Source: Brugia malayi
Taxonomy: Eukaryota > Nematoda > Chromadorea > Rhabditida > Onchocercidae
NCBI RefSeq assembly: GCF_000002995.4
Contig: NW_025062476.1
Location: 8,182,501 to 8,246,500 of the forward strand
Reading direction: 5' to 3'
Length of the DNA: 64,000 bases
Position 1 is the stretch's first letter. Each line of letters opens with the position of its first letter. Both the position numbers and the translations under genes were made by a program. The notes under the pieces were generated by a model, which worked only from the letters and a program-made list of their open reading frames with translations, searched no databases and was not told the origin of the DNA. This document shows positions 1 to 12,600 of this stretch, piece by piece.

Positions 1-1427
1 CCACATTTCTCAGTCTAAATTTATTGTCAGCTATTTCTTCTGGAGTGCATAAATTGAGGTTCGAATACGAGGATGAAATCTTCTCCTCTAAAGATAGAAA
101 CTTCAGACAGCCTAGCCTATTTTGAGAAAACCATGATTTGACAAAATTTTTAAATATTTGAAATAATTACAAACTGATTTAGTACCATAAGTTTCTCTCA
201 AAGCTCCAATTCCTACATTCCTATTTTTATATTTTTAAGCATGCAAAAATAACGAAATAATAAGCTACACCTTCACAATCTATAACAGTAGCTTCTTCAC
301 TTCCACTGTATTTAAAACAGACGGCAGCGTACTTGCCTCTTCGTTTTTTTGTCTGGATACCCAATTTTCTAAGAACCATTGGCGGTAATTTACAAAGGCG
401 AATCTAAAATTAATCGGTAAAAAGTCAGACAACATGGATTAAACCTAACTGCGCAGAAATAGGATTAGACATGTTTAAAAATTTTGTATTAATTATAAAA
501 AACAAGTTTTGGAATGAAATATCTACCTGTTCAAGAAAAAAGCTTGTTGGAGTACCAACGTTTCCAAAAGGCATAAGGCTTGGTGGTTTAAGTTCAATAA
601 AGGAACGAAAATCTAAATTTGGTGATATTCGACAGCTATCACCTAATCTCTGGAAACGAAAGTATTAACAAAAACATTACATATAAAAGATCTAAATATA
701 AAGGACTGTAGAAAAACTGCAAATCAGTAATCTTAAACTTAATCGAAAAAAAAAGCGAAAGAAAAAACGAAATGAACAAATGAATATGATCAAAATTGAC
801 AAATAAATGAATAGGTAGGGTGAGATATAGAAATAGACAGACGCAAAGTCAAGACAAAGAAAGGAATGAAATTAGTAGAAAATTCCTGAACCACGTACAG
901 AATGAAAGGTTTTAAAGGGCGTGCATTGTGATGCTTGTAGTAAAGACAATATAAAATAAAACTAAATAAAAGCTAACAAACAACAAAAAGCGTACAAAAA
1001 TGATCTCATTAATAACCTCGCAACTTTTCAGAGGAAAAATGAAGCACTTCAACGGCATTTGAAGTCCTTTCTCATCAACCCAGAACTTCAAGTGATAGTG
1101 TCTGATGCATGCAGCTCGCTCTTGTTCATTTTTAAATGAAACAACGCAGCAAAAACGTTTATATTCTTCAGAGGTTGTCAAAGTATTCATATCATTATCA
1201 GCCTAAAATACAGAATTTGCTTTCTTAATATTCTAAAAAAGCTAAATCACAAAACCTGATAACCAAAATTTATACTAAGTATTCTTTTCAAATCCAGCTT
1301 ACAAGTATTTCGGGTCGATGTCGATAATGGAAACAATGAAATCGTCCACTTTCGACATAATATGAGAAGAAACACCGCAAATGCCTTGCATGATATGCCT
1401 TCGGAATGTTGCGAACAATTGCATAAG
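1..1427 (-). CDS. GPATCH3: GPATCH3-like protein, 3' part missing (runs off the left edge)
   Basis: Five exons can be joined in phase: 1427-1303, 1202-1017, 649-527, 403-271 and 87-1, the last continuing past the window. The first carries NIPKAYHARHLRCFF and ends in CFHYRHRPEIL, the hallmark N-terminal block of GPATCH3. The second holds RFCCVVSF and WVDEKGLQMPLKCF. The third holds ELKPPSLMPFGNVGTP, matching the family's 'NPPVLMPRGNVGTP' block. The fourth begins IRLCKLPPMVLRKLG. The G-patch domain that names the family lies near the C-terminus and would be outside the window. Human GPATCH3 is a nuclear protein reported to dampen MAVS-dependent signalling; its role in nematodes is not known to me. 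The start codon is unresolved: the first visible exon needs one nucleotide of phase from an upstream exon, and no convincing ATG exon was found in the AT-rich DNA at 1430-1750. Identity is confident, the 5' end is not. Confidence 0.85.
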
Positions 1428-1552
1428 CTTCAAATAAATAAATAATGATAATTAATAATAAAAATAAATAATAATAGATAAATAATAATGCTCTATAATG
1501 CTTTTGGCAACTACTACCGGATGAACAAAAGTGAACTGAACCTTTTCCAGAC

Positions 1553-1597
1553 TTAAACACGACTTGCTTTTCATTTTGAAAAGCAAGTCGTGTTTAA
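1553..1597. repeat. Perfect snap-back hairpin, 21-bp arms, 3-nt loop
   Basis: Bases 1553-1573 are the exact reverse complement of 1577-1597, with TTT as the loop. The arms are of ordinary base composition (core CACGACTTGC), so this is not an AT-repeat accident. It lies just upstream of the first visible GPATCH3 exon, in the region where the missing 5' exon or promoter should be. The arm contains an ATG on the minus strand followed by an open frame of about 19 codons, so it may overlap the 5' end of the gene. Confidence 0.9.
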
Positions 1598-2122
1598 TAA
1601 TAATAAATAATTAATAATAAAAACTTCATTTTGAAGTCAAAAGATCCTCTCGACTAAACAGCTGCTTCTTGCTTTTTCAAAATTAAAATAAACTGTTGAA
1701 TAATTTATGGTAGAAAACTCTCGTGCCAGTTAAATCAAAAACAATGATTGCAAATCTTATTTGTACAGCTTTAAAAATATAGAAATTTAATGGAGATACT
1801 TAATTATAAACAGACAACAACATTGGTTTTCAGTAATTTAAATTGTTTGCATCATCGTGCAATTATGAAGCTAGGAAGACTATGAGAGATTTTTCCAAGA
1901 GTATCAAGAATTTGGCAAGACAATGCAGTTGTCATTTGGAACGAAAAAAGAACTAATCAAAATAGTAATAGGCTAAGCCCGGCAATGCAGTAAGAGTATG
2001 TCCAGTTCTTAAAAAAAAAAATTTACCTTGTACTGGTAGCATAGTTTTTGTCGTCGAAAGTGCAGGATCAGCTTGCACTTTACCTGCCTTATTCATTTTA
2101 AATTGCACATGAAAAGTATAAT

Positions 2123-2147
2123 TATATATATATATATATATATATAT
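2123..2147. repeat. TA dinucleotide microsatellite
   Basis: Twelve uninterrupted TA units plus one T, in the intergenic DNA between rod-1 and GPATCH3. It is a simple repeat and likely length-variable. Confidence 0.9.
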
Positions 2148-3563
2148 TATACATTAACTGCAGCTAACGGCATTATAATGGACATTTGTAATCAGCTTCG
2201 ATCTGATCTTTGAAAATTCTATCATATTTTCCGCATGAGGGAGAGAACATGGACTGGATGTATTGGTTACTGGAACATCTCATGTATTTCTTGTTCTAAA
2301 CTCACAAACTACATCAATAAACTAAAACCGACTGACAACAACAGAAAAGGTCAAACCCAATTCGAAATGTCCCAATCTAAAAACAAAAAGGTTCCAAATG
2401 ACATAGAAAAATGACATAACTTGTAATTCACTCGCAGCAACTATTGCTTTAGAAACCATTGCTCAAATAGCAACTCGCTACCACTCAGTCCTTGCAGCAA
2501 TAAATTGCGACGTCATACACCAAGATGATAAACTTAAAGATTTTTAATTTATTTAAAAGCCACTTAAAAAAACCTTTAATTAAAAATTCTCCAAATCATT
2601 TTCTTTCCAAAATTCTAGGAAGGATAGGAACTAAAATGGCGAAAGCAATCTTCCATAGTATATCTTAAAAAGGCATTCTTTGTAGTACGAGATTACATTA
2701 AACACAAATAGTGTAGTAGATCTCTTGTCAGTTATGTGCCGAAACCGAAAACGGTAAAAACTGGAAGATCAGATCACTTCAAAAGGACAAGAAATATAGA
2801 ATTAACTCTGAAATATTCCCAAAATATATTATATTGCATTTACCATGACATCCATTGGAGGTTGCTGTTAAAGAGTGTCATGGTTGCCGTGTTTTATTAC
2901 TGAGGAGATTAAAGACATGTGATAATCCACTTCGTCCCTGTTTATTCCACACTTTACCAGTGAATTTCTGAGTTGCTTCTAATCAGTAAGTGGTGTTCCG
3001 TTTCATGTCTTTCATAAGCATTAGACTAATCTGCTATAAAAATCACAACACCCTAAATTGTAATTAACGATAGCATCAAAGGTAATCACCAAGAGCAAGA
3101 GCTGATAGCCTTCCTCAAGCTACATTTTCATTTAATCTTGCAAATACATCACTTTCAATCCAGAAAATGTAGATGAGTGGCGGAGCCTTCGTTTCATTTC
3201 GATTTTTTTTTTCTCGAAGTTTTACACTTCAAGCCTTCAAATTATAGGAAATATTACGGTGGCCAAAACTTAACAAAAAAGTGTAGATAGGTGACAAGAA
3301 GCATCATCCGGGACAAGTGATTGATACTTTCATCGTTAGTTTTATCCAAAGACTATACAAGATCGCATAATACCTAAATTCATGCAAATAAATTTTATGC
3401 AGCAAAGTATTAAATTGATTTTCGTGCTAATTAATCAATTAATTGTCTAAAATAACTGCTAACTAAACCATAAAACACAAAGTGGGATTGCTGCATAAAA
3501 GTAAGCGAACTGGAAAAAATGGCAAAAATGGTAGTCAATTTTGTGAAATTATTTCATTATATG

Positions 3564-3569
3564 TTTATT
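3564..3569 (-). promoter_or_regulatory. Probable rod-1 poly(A) signal (AATAAA)
   Basis: The plus strand reads TTTATT, which is AATAAA on the minus strand, 82 nt beyond the proposed rod-1 stop codon. Position and sequence suit a cleavage and polyadenylation signal, but AATAAA is common in AT-rich DNA. Confidence 0.45.
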
Positions 3570-3651
3570 AACGGAAAATAGGAAATAAAAAGGAATACAT
3601 CAAACACAGTAATAATAGATAGGACAAATGGCACTTTTGCCGTAAAAAACA

Positions 3652-6600
3652 TCACTTCCATTTCAGTGAAAAATCGAGATTCGAACGCATAGAACTTTCA
3701 AAACAATTTTCAGAGCCTTCTTCAGCTTCTTCCTAAGAAATTAATTCCTAACAAGAGTTTTGATTTATGTTCTTTTATAATGCTTTTTATATTGTTTAGC
3801 ATGCCAGCAATTTGATTCTATTTTTAGGCACTTAAACTTTCAAAAGCGATTATTAAAATTTCGATTGAAAGAATAAAATTTTATGGGAAAATATCACATA
3901 CTGCAACTACCGACGACGCGAGCATCAATAGACGATGAGCAATAGGGAAATTATCTCGCTGCAGCGAATGTGATAATGCATTAGCTGAATGACCATATTC
4001 CACCGGACAACTAAAAGTTATAAATATTATTCTATCCCAGGATTGCAAAGTATTTCCAAAGAAATAAGAAGAGAAGGGACTTACCTCAAAGAGAATAAAA
4101 GAGATCTATCAAATTGTTGCTTTCTGTTAGCACTTTCCTTTACTAAAAAGTGATATACATCAACAAAACAAAAAATGAACCACAAAATTAATTCTTACTT
4201 TCATTTTTTAACTTCAGAAATCGCTGAATTAACTGCCAGTTTCAAGATGCATAGAATTTTTTGAATTGTTTCACTGAAACATACCTGCAGACGAAAATAA
4301 CCACTGGGCAGCATAAAACCATTTTTGCTCAATGTTGTTTATGTGTGAAAGAATACTATTGTTAGTAACGCAGTAGTTTAATAATTCGATGAGCATATCA
4401 AATTTCCTTTCGAGATAAAGTTTGGTTAAAAGCAGATCGATCATAGATGGCTCCAGCAATTGGTAATCTATCACTACAGATGCCACAAACAAAGTCAGCT
4501 AAAAATGTGGCAGGATAATTGACTAAGCGATTAGTAGTAATAAATATCAAATTCAATTTCCTCTCTTAATCTCGTTTACTCTAATTCTTTCGATTCGAAG
4601 TATTATGGTTACAATAGTTATTATCAAACATACTTGTGGTGTTTGCAAGGTATTATTTATCAACGATTTCAGCAAAACGGTTTTCTCTGCCGAATGAAAT
4701 GTTTCGGTGTTTAAATCGATTTCGCATTCATCAATCATTCGAGAATACAACATTATTTCCAACATCGAGCTAAATAATTTTGAAACTTTCACCGTATGAG
4801 ATTAATTAGTATCAAATTTATTAAGTGTTTTCAAATACTTCTAATTCTTTTTGAAGGTTTGTGAGTTTGTAAATATTGTAAATAAAGTACGGGAAATAGT
4901 TCAACGATAATACAAGATATTTAAAAGAAATGCATTAACTTTATTAATTTAAAATATGAATATTATGCTGTATTTCTCACCAATATATTATTAAAAATGT
5001 ATAAATCGTACTTCAAAGAATCATTAACACATTTGTTTAATTTCAAACAGAAATTCTGTTTTAACCGGCAATACCAGAAATGACAGCAATGGTTATTATT
5101 TGGAAAACTTACCAGACATTGCTTAAATCACTTTGCATAACCTCTGGAAACTGCTCACATCGAAGCAATCGCAATAAGCAACAAAGAGCGCGTATTTTAC
5201 TCCCATATGAGCCCTGAACTGAATTCTGTGAATATTGAATGATTAAAATAATGCACAGTTAAATTCCCTGAATATACAACTTCACTAATTTAATAACTCA
5301 AATCTAAATATAAATAGCTAAACGCCAAATTAAACCTGTCGATAGATATTTGTAAGACCATAAGCTGCTTTTTTGTAATCTCGTAACCGTGATAATTGTA
5401 CAACCCTGAAAGTCCAGAAAATTATACTTTGTTGGATTCAACTTTTATTAACACTACTGGTTTGTTTCATAAAATCAATTTGACATAAAATCAAAAAACA
5501 AATTATATAATGACAAATGGAGCAGGAAATTATCGCAGAATATGCAACCACATGAATACTTGGCCATGATATTAAAGGAAATGAATAAAATTTTTTTTAC
5601 TAGTTTTCTTTTTCTTTTTGCTTGAAAGTCAAACTAATCATTGCGGAAATGCAACACTCCATTACAATGACTGAGATTTCAAACCTCGAAACTGTAGAGT
5701 CGGAATATGGCAATCTATAAATTTCCCCATTATTTTCTTTCGTCGCTATCGACATCAATGGCACATCACTTAGATTTGTCTGCAATATATTAGATCACTA
5801 ATTCTGAAAAAATTTTTAGCTCACATTTGCATACTTTCTACAGCTACAATGAATATTTAATTGACCATTTCACCTACTTCATTAGGATCAAAGATCACAA
5901 CTTTTTCAGCATTCCATCCAAGCCATTGTTGAATAACTCTGTCCTGAATCATATCCAGATCCAAAGCAAATATGTTAGCCAATTCAACCGTGCATGGAAC
6001 CTTGTCACCTTAAAAACAAAAAAAAAAAAATGAAAAACGAAAGAACTGGACTGTTTATCGCAGCATTTTCAGATAGAAATAATCCCTAACAGTCGAAAAA
6101 AACTCTTAACTAAAAAGTCGAAAAGGAAGAAAAAAGTGAACATACCAATATCTTTACAACTGCTCCAGTCAATTTCGTTTGTATAAATATGCTCGATAAG
6201 ATTTTGAGGCGCGGATAACATATCCAGTGTGTCCTGTTGCAGGAGTCCATATTTTTTGAGCACAAACTCGATATTGTAACTTTTATAAGCTTCTTCCAAA
6301 TTCTGATGAAAACGCTTCAAAAACCCAATATCTTCGATTTCCTTCTGAAACCAACTTAGTGAAAACCTTGAGTATTATTCTCTGTGCTTTTTCTAATTAC
6401 TCTAGCGCAGAAACAGTATTTTTTTAACAATTAAAGAAAACATCATAATTAACACAACAGCAAATGTCATGTCAAAATAATGATTCTGCTTGTTGTTCTA
6501 ACTCATATGAATATAAATAAATAAATATATATATACCTCGGTCGATTCATGCTTAACATCTGCAAGCCATTCTTCAATGATATCGATTCCCATGGATAAA

Positions 6601-9600
6601 AAGCACAGTTTCGTCTCACCTTGAAGAAAAGTGATGAAAAGGGAAGCAACTACATTTGGAACCATAATTGAATTCATGAATTAAAAAAACTCACTCAGAG
6701 GCAGATGTTTGAAACCATCCGTTAAACCTTTCAGTGTTCGAAGGCGATTTGTGGCTTTTCTAACTAGCTGCCTGATTCGTTCAATATCACTCTTATCCGT
6801 ATCAGCATCCTTGGTAATGTATGCTTGAATAGTCAATAAAACAGCACTGGATAGAAGGTCTGATTTGGAAATTTCAATTTCAGGCAACGCTCGAACAAAC
6901 ATCTGCCAGTTCTAAAGGCGGCTGATAAAAAAATGCATAATTCATACATTTAACAATGACATATTTTAAAATCACAAATGAGATTTTTTTTAAATTTTTA
7001 ATTCCATTTAGTGATTTAACGACTTGGCCTGGTTACAAGTAATAAGAAATTGACAGTAGCGGGGAACTTTGTTCTAATCACAAAAGAATAAATGTTGATA
7101 AAGGGAAATTTTAATTCACATATCCACCAGAATTCTAGATAAAAGATTTGAAATTATTCAAGAATCATTGAATATGTACATAACCTAATTTGTAAAAATC
7201 CCTTGAATCTAACAAATTTCAGCTAGAAAAAATCGACGACTGCAAATAAATTTATTTTCTAGAAAGAAATTACATCGACATTGAAAAGCGTAAGCTCGGC
7301 ATGAATCATGGGAAGCAAAATATTCTGCAAATCTTTTTCATTTTCAAACATAAACGGATGAAATGGAAGACGATGGCAAGCTTGGCTGGGAAGTTGACTA
7401 AAGAGCAGATCTGTCTTATTATACAACGGACAGCCACCAATTTCCTCCAGAGTGGTTGCATCTTCTCCATCATAAACTTTCACTGTTAAACTTTGCTGAA
7501 AAAAATTGAAGTGATTCCATATTTTTTAAAATCCCTCATGTCAATAATCCATAAATATAAATTTAGTTAGCGAAAGATATTTTTTATCATACTGAGTGAA
7601 CTGAACCTGTTTGATAAGAAATTTTTGACGTTCATTGTACCATCTTATCTCTTGGTCAGTTGGGGAACTCACACGTTCATTGATCTCTAGGAACCGGATT
7701 GTTATGGAAGCCCTCCGTAATATTTCAACTTGATCGACATTATCATCGTCAGCATATTTAGTCATTCCATTGATTATTACTTCAATGGTCTAAAAACCAA
7801 GAAAACAATATTTGGGAATACTTTATCTTTAAAGGCTATGTCTGCAATTTTTTTAAAAAAGCTTTTTTAGTTATTAATAAGTGACAAAACTTTTCCTGAA
7901 ACAGATTAAAAAGATAACAAAAGAATTGACTTGTAATTAATTTATAGAAGAGGCAAATTAACGGAAACTACTTACCTCATAATTATAAGGACAAAGCGCC
8001 ATCAAACAGGCATAAAGCTGCATGAAAAGATTTTCCGTAACACCAATTTTCTGTAATCGTTGCAATGAGTAACTTTAAAAACACTTCAGAAAAAATGAGA
8101 AATAATTAGAAAAATATGGAAATTAGTTAATAAAAATAGTACTAACCTGTAATGCTATGAATACAGTAAAACGCATTTCTGCTGCTAATATTTGATCGTC
8201 TTCTACAGAAGCTCTGAGTGCCATTTTTGTTGCATATAAAATCAAAGCTTCAGTGATTTCCAATGAAAAATCATCGCAAAATCTGGAAATGCATTGCGAT
8301 TAAAGCAAATACCAAACTTTTATAACATTTACTTTTTTTTGGCTCTAAGTTCTTTGGTCCAAGAGATTTTGTTTTTTATGGTAATGATGAAACCCTACAA
8401 ACATTTCCGGAGCACTGAAGTTTTAGAAAATTTTGAGTGAAATTATTTACAACAATATCATTTATATGAAATCTTGAAATTTGAATATAGCAAAACGCAT
8501 TATCAAAGTCTATTGGGTCAATCTAATGTTGCTTTAATTAATGGGTAACAAAGATAGGTAGGATAGAATTAGGACAATTAAATTCAATTTCAAATATTAT
8601 AACTTCATAATTTCTATTCTTAATGACCATCCACACTGGAACATGGAGGAAATATAATATAAAATAAAGCGGATAACTTACTCGACTAATATTTCGGGTG
8701 GGATAAGACAGCGAACGAATTCTTGCACTGTTGCATCTAATGATACGTTCTGAGGAAAATTAGCATTTAGTCTCCCCAACTTCTTGATCCACAAAGTCAG
8801 TGCATAATGATGCTGCAAAAAAAACAATATAAAGAAAAAAAAAAATAGAGAAGATACAAAATAGTTGAAAATATTTCGGTGAAAATCAACTAAGTTATAA
8901 ATCATATTTAATAAATTTTGCTTTTTGTTTAAGTTTTAGTAATAATTTTCTTGATAAAATATTAACTTACACTGAGCTGCTTTTCAAAAGAATAATCATC
9001 GAGCATAATGGCACAAAATCGAGCAAAACGAATGAAATTGAGCATAATATGAGGCGATTTTCGTGTTACACACCAAGATCGCGTTTTTAGTAAAATCTGG
9101 AAAAATATAGAACAAAAAAGAGGCCCACTGTGTGGGACAAAAAACTATAGTGTGGCTACATCTGAATGCCAACGACTGCACTTGGTATATAAAGTTGAAA
9201 GTTTAGCCCCGTAAATTAATTTTTTCCTCTAAAAAAAGGATTGAGAAAATGATCAATTAGGGTATATACATAACAACGAACACAAAGAAACACAAAAATT
9301 CTTTTTCAACAATATGTTATCTCCTAAAAAATCTATACGAAAACATTTAAAAATAAAACAACAAATACCTTTTTGATATCAGCAACTGGAGCGGAAAAAA
9401 TGAGTGCAGTGCAGAATTCAAGATCGGCACAGTTATGTATTAAAGCTCGTTCCATAAATAATTCGATAGTCCCAAACAATTCAGAATAAGTCAGATTAAC
9501 ATGATTCGGAACCATGTAACATGCTCAAAAAAATTTATTTTAATTTAAAATATTCAAATCATTGGCTTTAAAAATAGTATAAAAATTCTTGATATCATTT

Positions 9601-12600
9601 TGAAGCAAATGTCTGATAAATGACAACAAAACTTAAAAATGAGATACAGCAAAATTTACCTAATAATACAAATGAGAAGCGAGCACAAACTGTTATCAGA
9701 AGCTGATTATTGATAATCAAATAGGAAAAGAAACTTTTCCATGCTATTCGCATATTTTCGTAATATTCCAGCAAATTACTCGTGCTGTAACTGATATATT
9801 GACACACTTTCAAATTCACTTAAGATGGAAATTGGAAAATAGGCGATGAGTTACTTGATATCAATCAAATCGGTGTCTTTCAAAACATCGAAAACGACGG
9901 AGCGAGCCACAGTGGATAATTGTCGTATCGCGTCACTTTTCTTAAAAAGAGTGCCATCCATTCTGTAATGATAAACGCCAGACCGCCTCCCAAATCCATA
10001 TATTAAGCATGCCCTATAATAATCACTTCACTTCATTTGTCTCGTTTTACATTTGAGTGTAAGTTAAATCACCAAACTGTATCTTCGAAATTCAATACTA
10101 GAAATGTATATAAGAAAGTGAAGGTACAAATAAAAGAGATTTTATAGATATAAATAAAGCTTACTTTTTGTCTACATATTCGCTTTCTTCTACCAGATCT
10201 TCAGACATGCACTGTGAAACAACCACTTCGAACAAATTTACAAAAAGAGCAATCTGAAAATTGTAAGTTGACTTCCGCTCCATTCATAAAGATCAAATGG
10301 AACATCAGTAAATAGAAGGCTGGAAAATATAACCCTAACAACACTAAATTGTAGCATATAGTTAAAAGAGAAGCGAGTTCAATTTTTTTCGTTTCAAAAT
10401 CAACAATAATTGTCATGTTTTCCCAAATTCAAACTGATAGCTATGCCAAGAATAGCTAGAACTGTGATTGCTAAATAAATGACCATATAAAACACTGATC
10501 GGAAAAACAATTTAAATACTCATGTGATAATGATACAAGCAGATACAACGAACAGCTTAGGCTATGTGATCAAAAGCATACTTCCTGTTTATCTAGCGAA
10601 ATATCGATTTTAGAGATAGATAAGAACAAAAACTTACATGGAAAACATGCGTGTTTAAAGAAGAGTTTTGGCAAGTAGCTTCGATTAAAATACTCATTAA
10701 ATCAGATAGATTCCCAAACACAACAAATATCTAAACGAGGAACTGTAAGAACTCGAGATGTTGACTCACTACAAGAATAAAAGCAATAAGTTAGTCTTTC
10801 CGCTACTTTTATACTTGAATTAGATAACAATTAATAAATGCCTCAGACAAAGGCAAAAAATTCAAAAAAGTGACAGCTGTGTTTTACCGGCTCAAAATCA
10901 CTATTCTCAGCTAACTCCGACATGATCCATAATCCATAGCTGCAACTCTTCACTACAAGTGTTAATAACTGTTCGCTTGGTTTTTTTGCATCTTGCATCG
11001 CAAATCTACAATTGTAAAGTATTATTTGCGCGATATAAATATGAAGACTAATCAAAATTTGAACTAAAGTCTATTACTTTGCATATTCCAAAGCTGCTAC
11101 AGGATTTCGATTTTCCAATGCACAGTGAAGCGCTATTTCATACATCGCAGTTTCTTCCATCATCAGAGCATTTGATAATTTGAAAAGCTACGGAAAATTA
11201 CACAAATATTGTGGAATCTGTATAAAAGTATCAAAAAAAAAAAAATCAATAAAACGAAATATTTTGACAAATTAACCTTATTTCTTAGTCTTCTACTTTT
11301 TTCCTTCCCAAAATTCTAGGCAAATCAGAATACAGTAACATTACCTCAGTCATCCTTACAGGGATGCCACCATCAGCAAAATGACAATTTAGAAAATATC
11401 TTAGTTTCGCCGATTTCCAAGTGTTATTTCGCAATAATGACAGATGAGTAATCATGCCATGATCAATTTGCAGCTTTCGAATAGCATTCAATTCTGATAG
11501 AAATATTTCATCCTCAAATACTTTAATTAATACATCAATTTTCATTGGTCGTTATACGTCAATATGGATTTTTGTTTTTGCTCAACACAAACATTAACAT
11601 AAATCAACAACTTCAATTTAAGCCAAGTAAACATTTTTTAAACGTTTAACATTGTAGTGAGAGTCGATTGCTAGTTTTCGGAAAATTTTGCTCAAAAAAA
11701 TTGCCATTTGAATGATCTAATCCTTATAAATCTGTTGGCGTAGGAGGTAGGTCCCGGCATTCTGACATTTAGTTACTAGCTTACTGGCAGACTGACCAAA
11801 GGATTATTTCCTTTAGCAACGGCACTGAACCAATCATCTTATAATTGTAATAATTCTTTACAGACTAATAGCATTGAAGCTTCATAGGTTTTGTTACCGA
11901 ATCGAAAAAGCTTAGAAAAGAAATATATTTTTAAACTAAGAGTGATCAAAAATTAGAAATATGATGCCATTATAATAGATAATACACATAAATTGCCAGG
12001 ACGTTTTCAAATAACAAGAGCTATCCAATTAGAATATTTAAATTTATCATTCATTAAAAAAACTTTTTTTAGCACTGATAGTTATAAAAACACACACTTA
12101 GGATGTCTCAGCAGTACAACATATGTCGCCAACCCTTAAGCGTTCTTTAAGGAGAATAAAAATTAACATTTGTCACGAAAGTTCATCTTCACTAAATTGA
12201 ACTTCGTTCCAGTTAATTTTTCCAAGAAAAATTTTCATAAACGTGTCAAACCTGAACTCAAAATATCACCTTTCTAAACCGCTCCAAGAAGCATGAAGTA
12301 GCTTCCACAGTTAGAAGTCGAATTTCTTTCTCCTTCTGAAAATTATATGGATACGAAAGTGAAAATATGTTAAAAAATGTTCAATAAAATTTACCTCCGT
12401 CAGGAGCAAAACCGGACAATTTAACATTGCTTCAATGTGTGACATGAGCCGGTCGATCACACAATTCCGGTCAGTCTCACTAAGGTCGTTGAGATAAGAA
12501 ACGACACCCACATACTAAAATAGAGACAATTAAATAAGCAGGAAAATGAATACGAGAAAGTGGCGACACCACAAATACTTTCAAATAACGCCTAAAATAT

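Larger units (their letters stand above)
1598..3651. other. Intergenic, rod-1 3' flank to GPATCH3 5' flank
   Basis: About 2 kb between two co-oriented minus-strand genes. No exon-like segment with matching splice sites or recognisable protein was seen on either strand. It holds a TA microsatellite (2123-2147) and the probable rod-1 polyadenylation signal (3564-3569). The gap is much longer than the roughly 100-bp spacing typical of nematode operons, so co-transcription of rod-1 and GPATCH3 is not supported. Confidence 0.6.

Noticed and set aside
57..70. GGTTCGAA box as a tRNA B box (also at about 48949)
   Set aside because: The first lies within a GPATCH3 coding exon. Neither has an A box or a foldable cloverleaf at the right distance.
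1427..3652. rod-1 and GPATCH3 as an operon
   Set aside because: Same strand, but separated by 2.2 kb with a probable poly(A) signal between, not the short gap of nematode operons.
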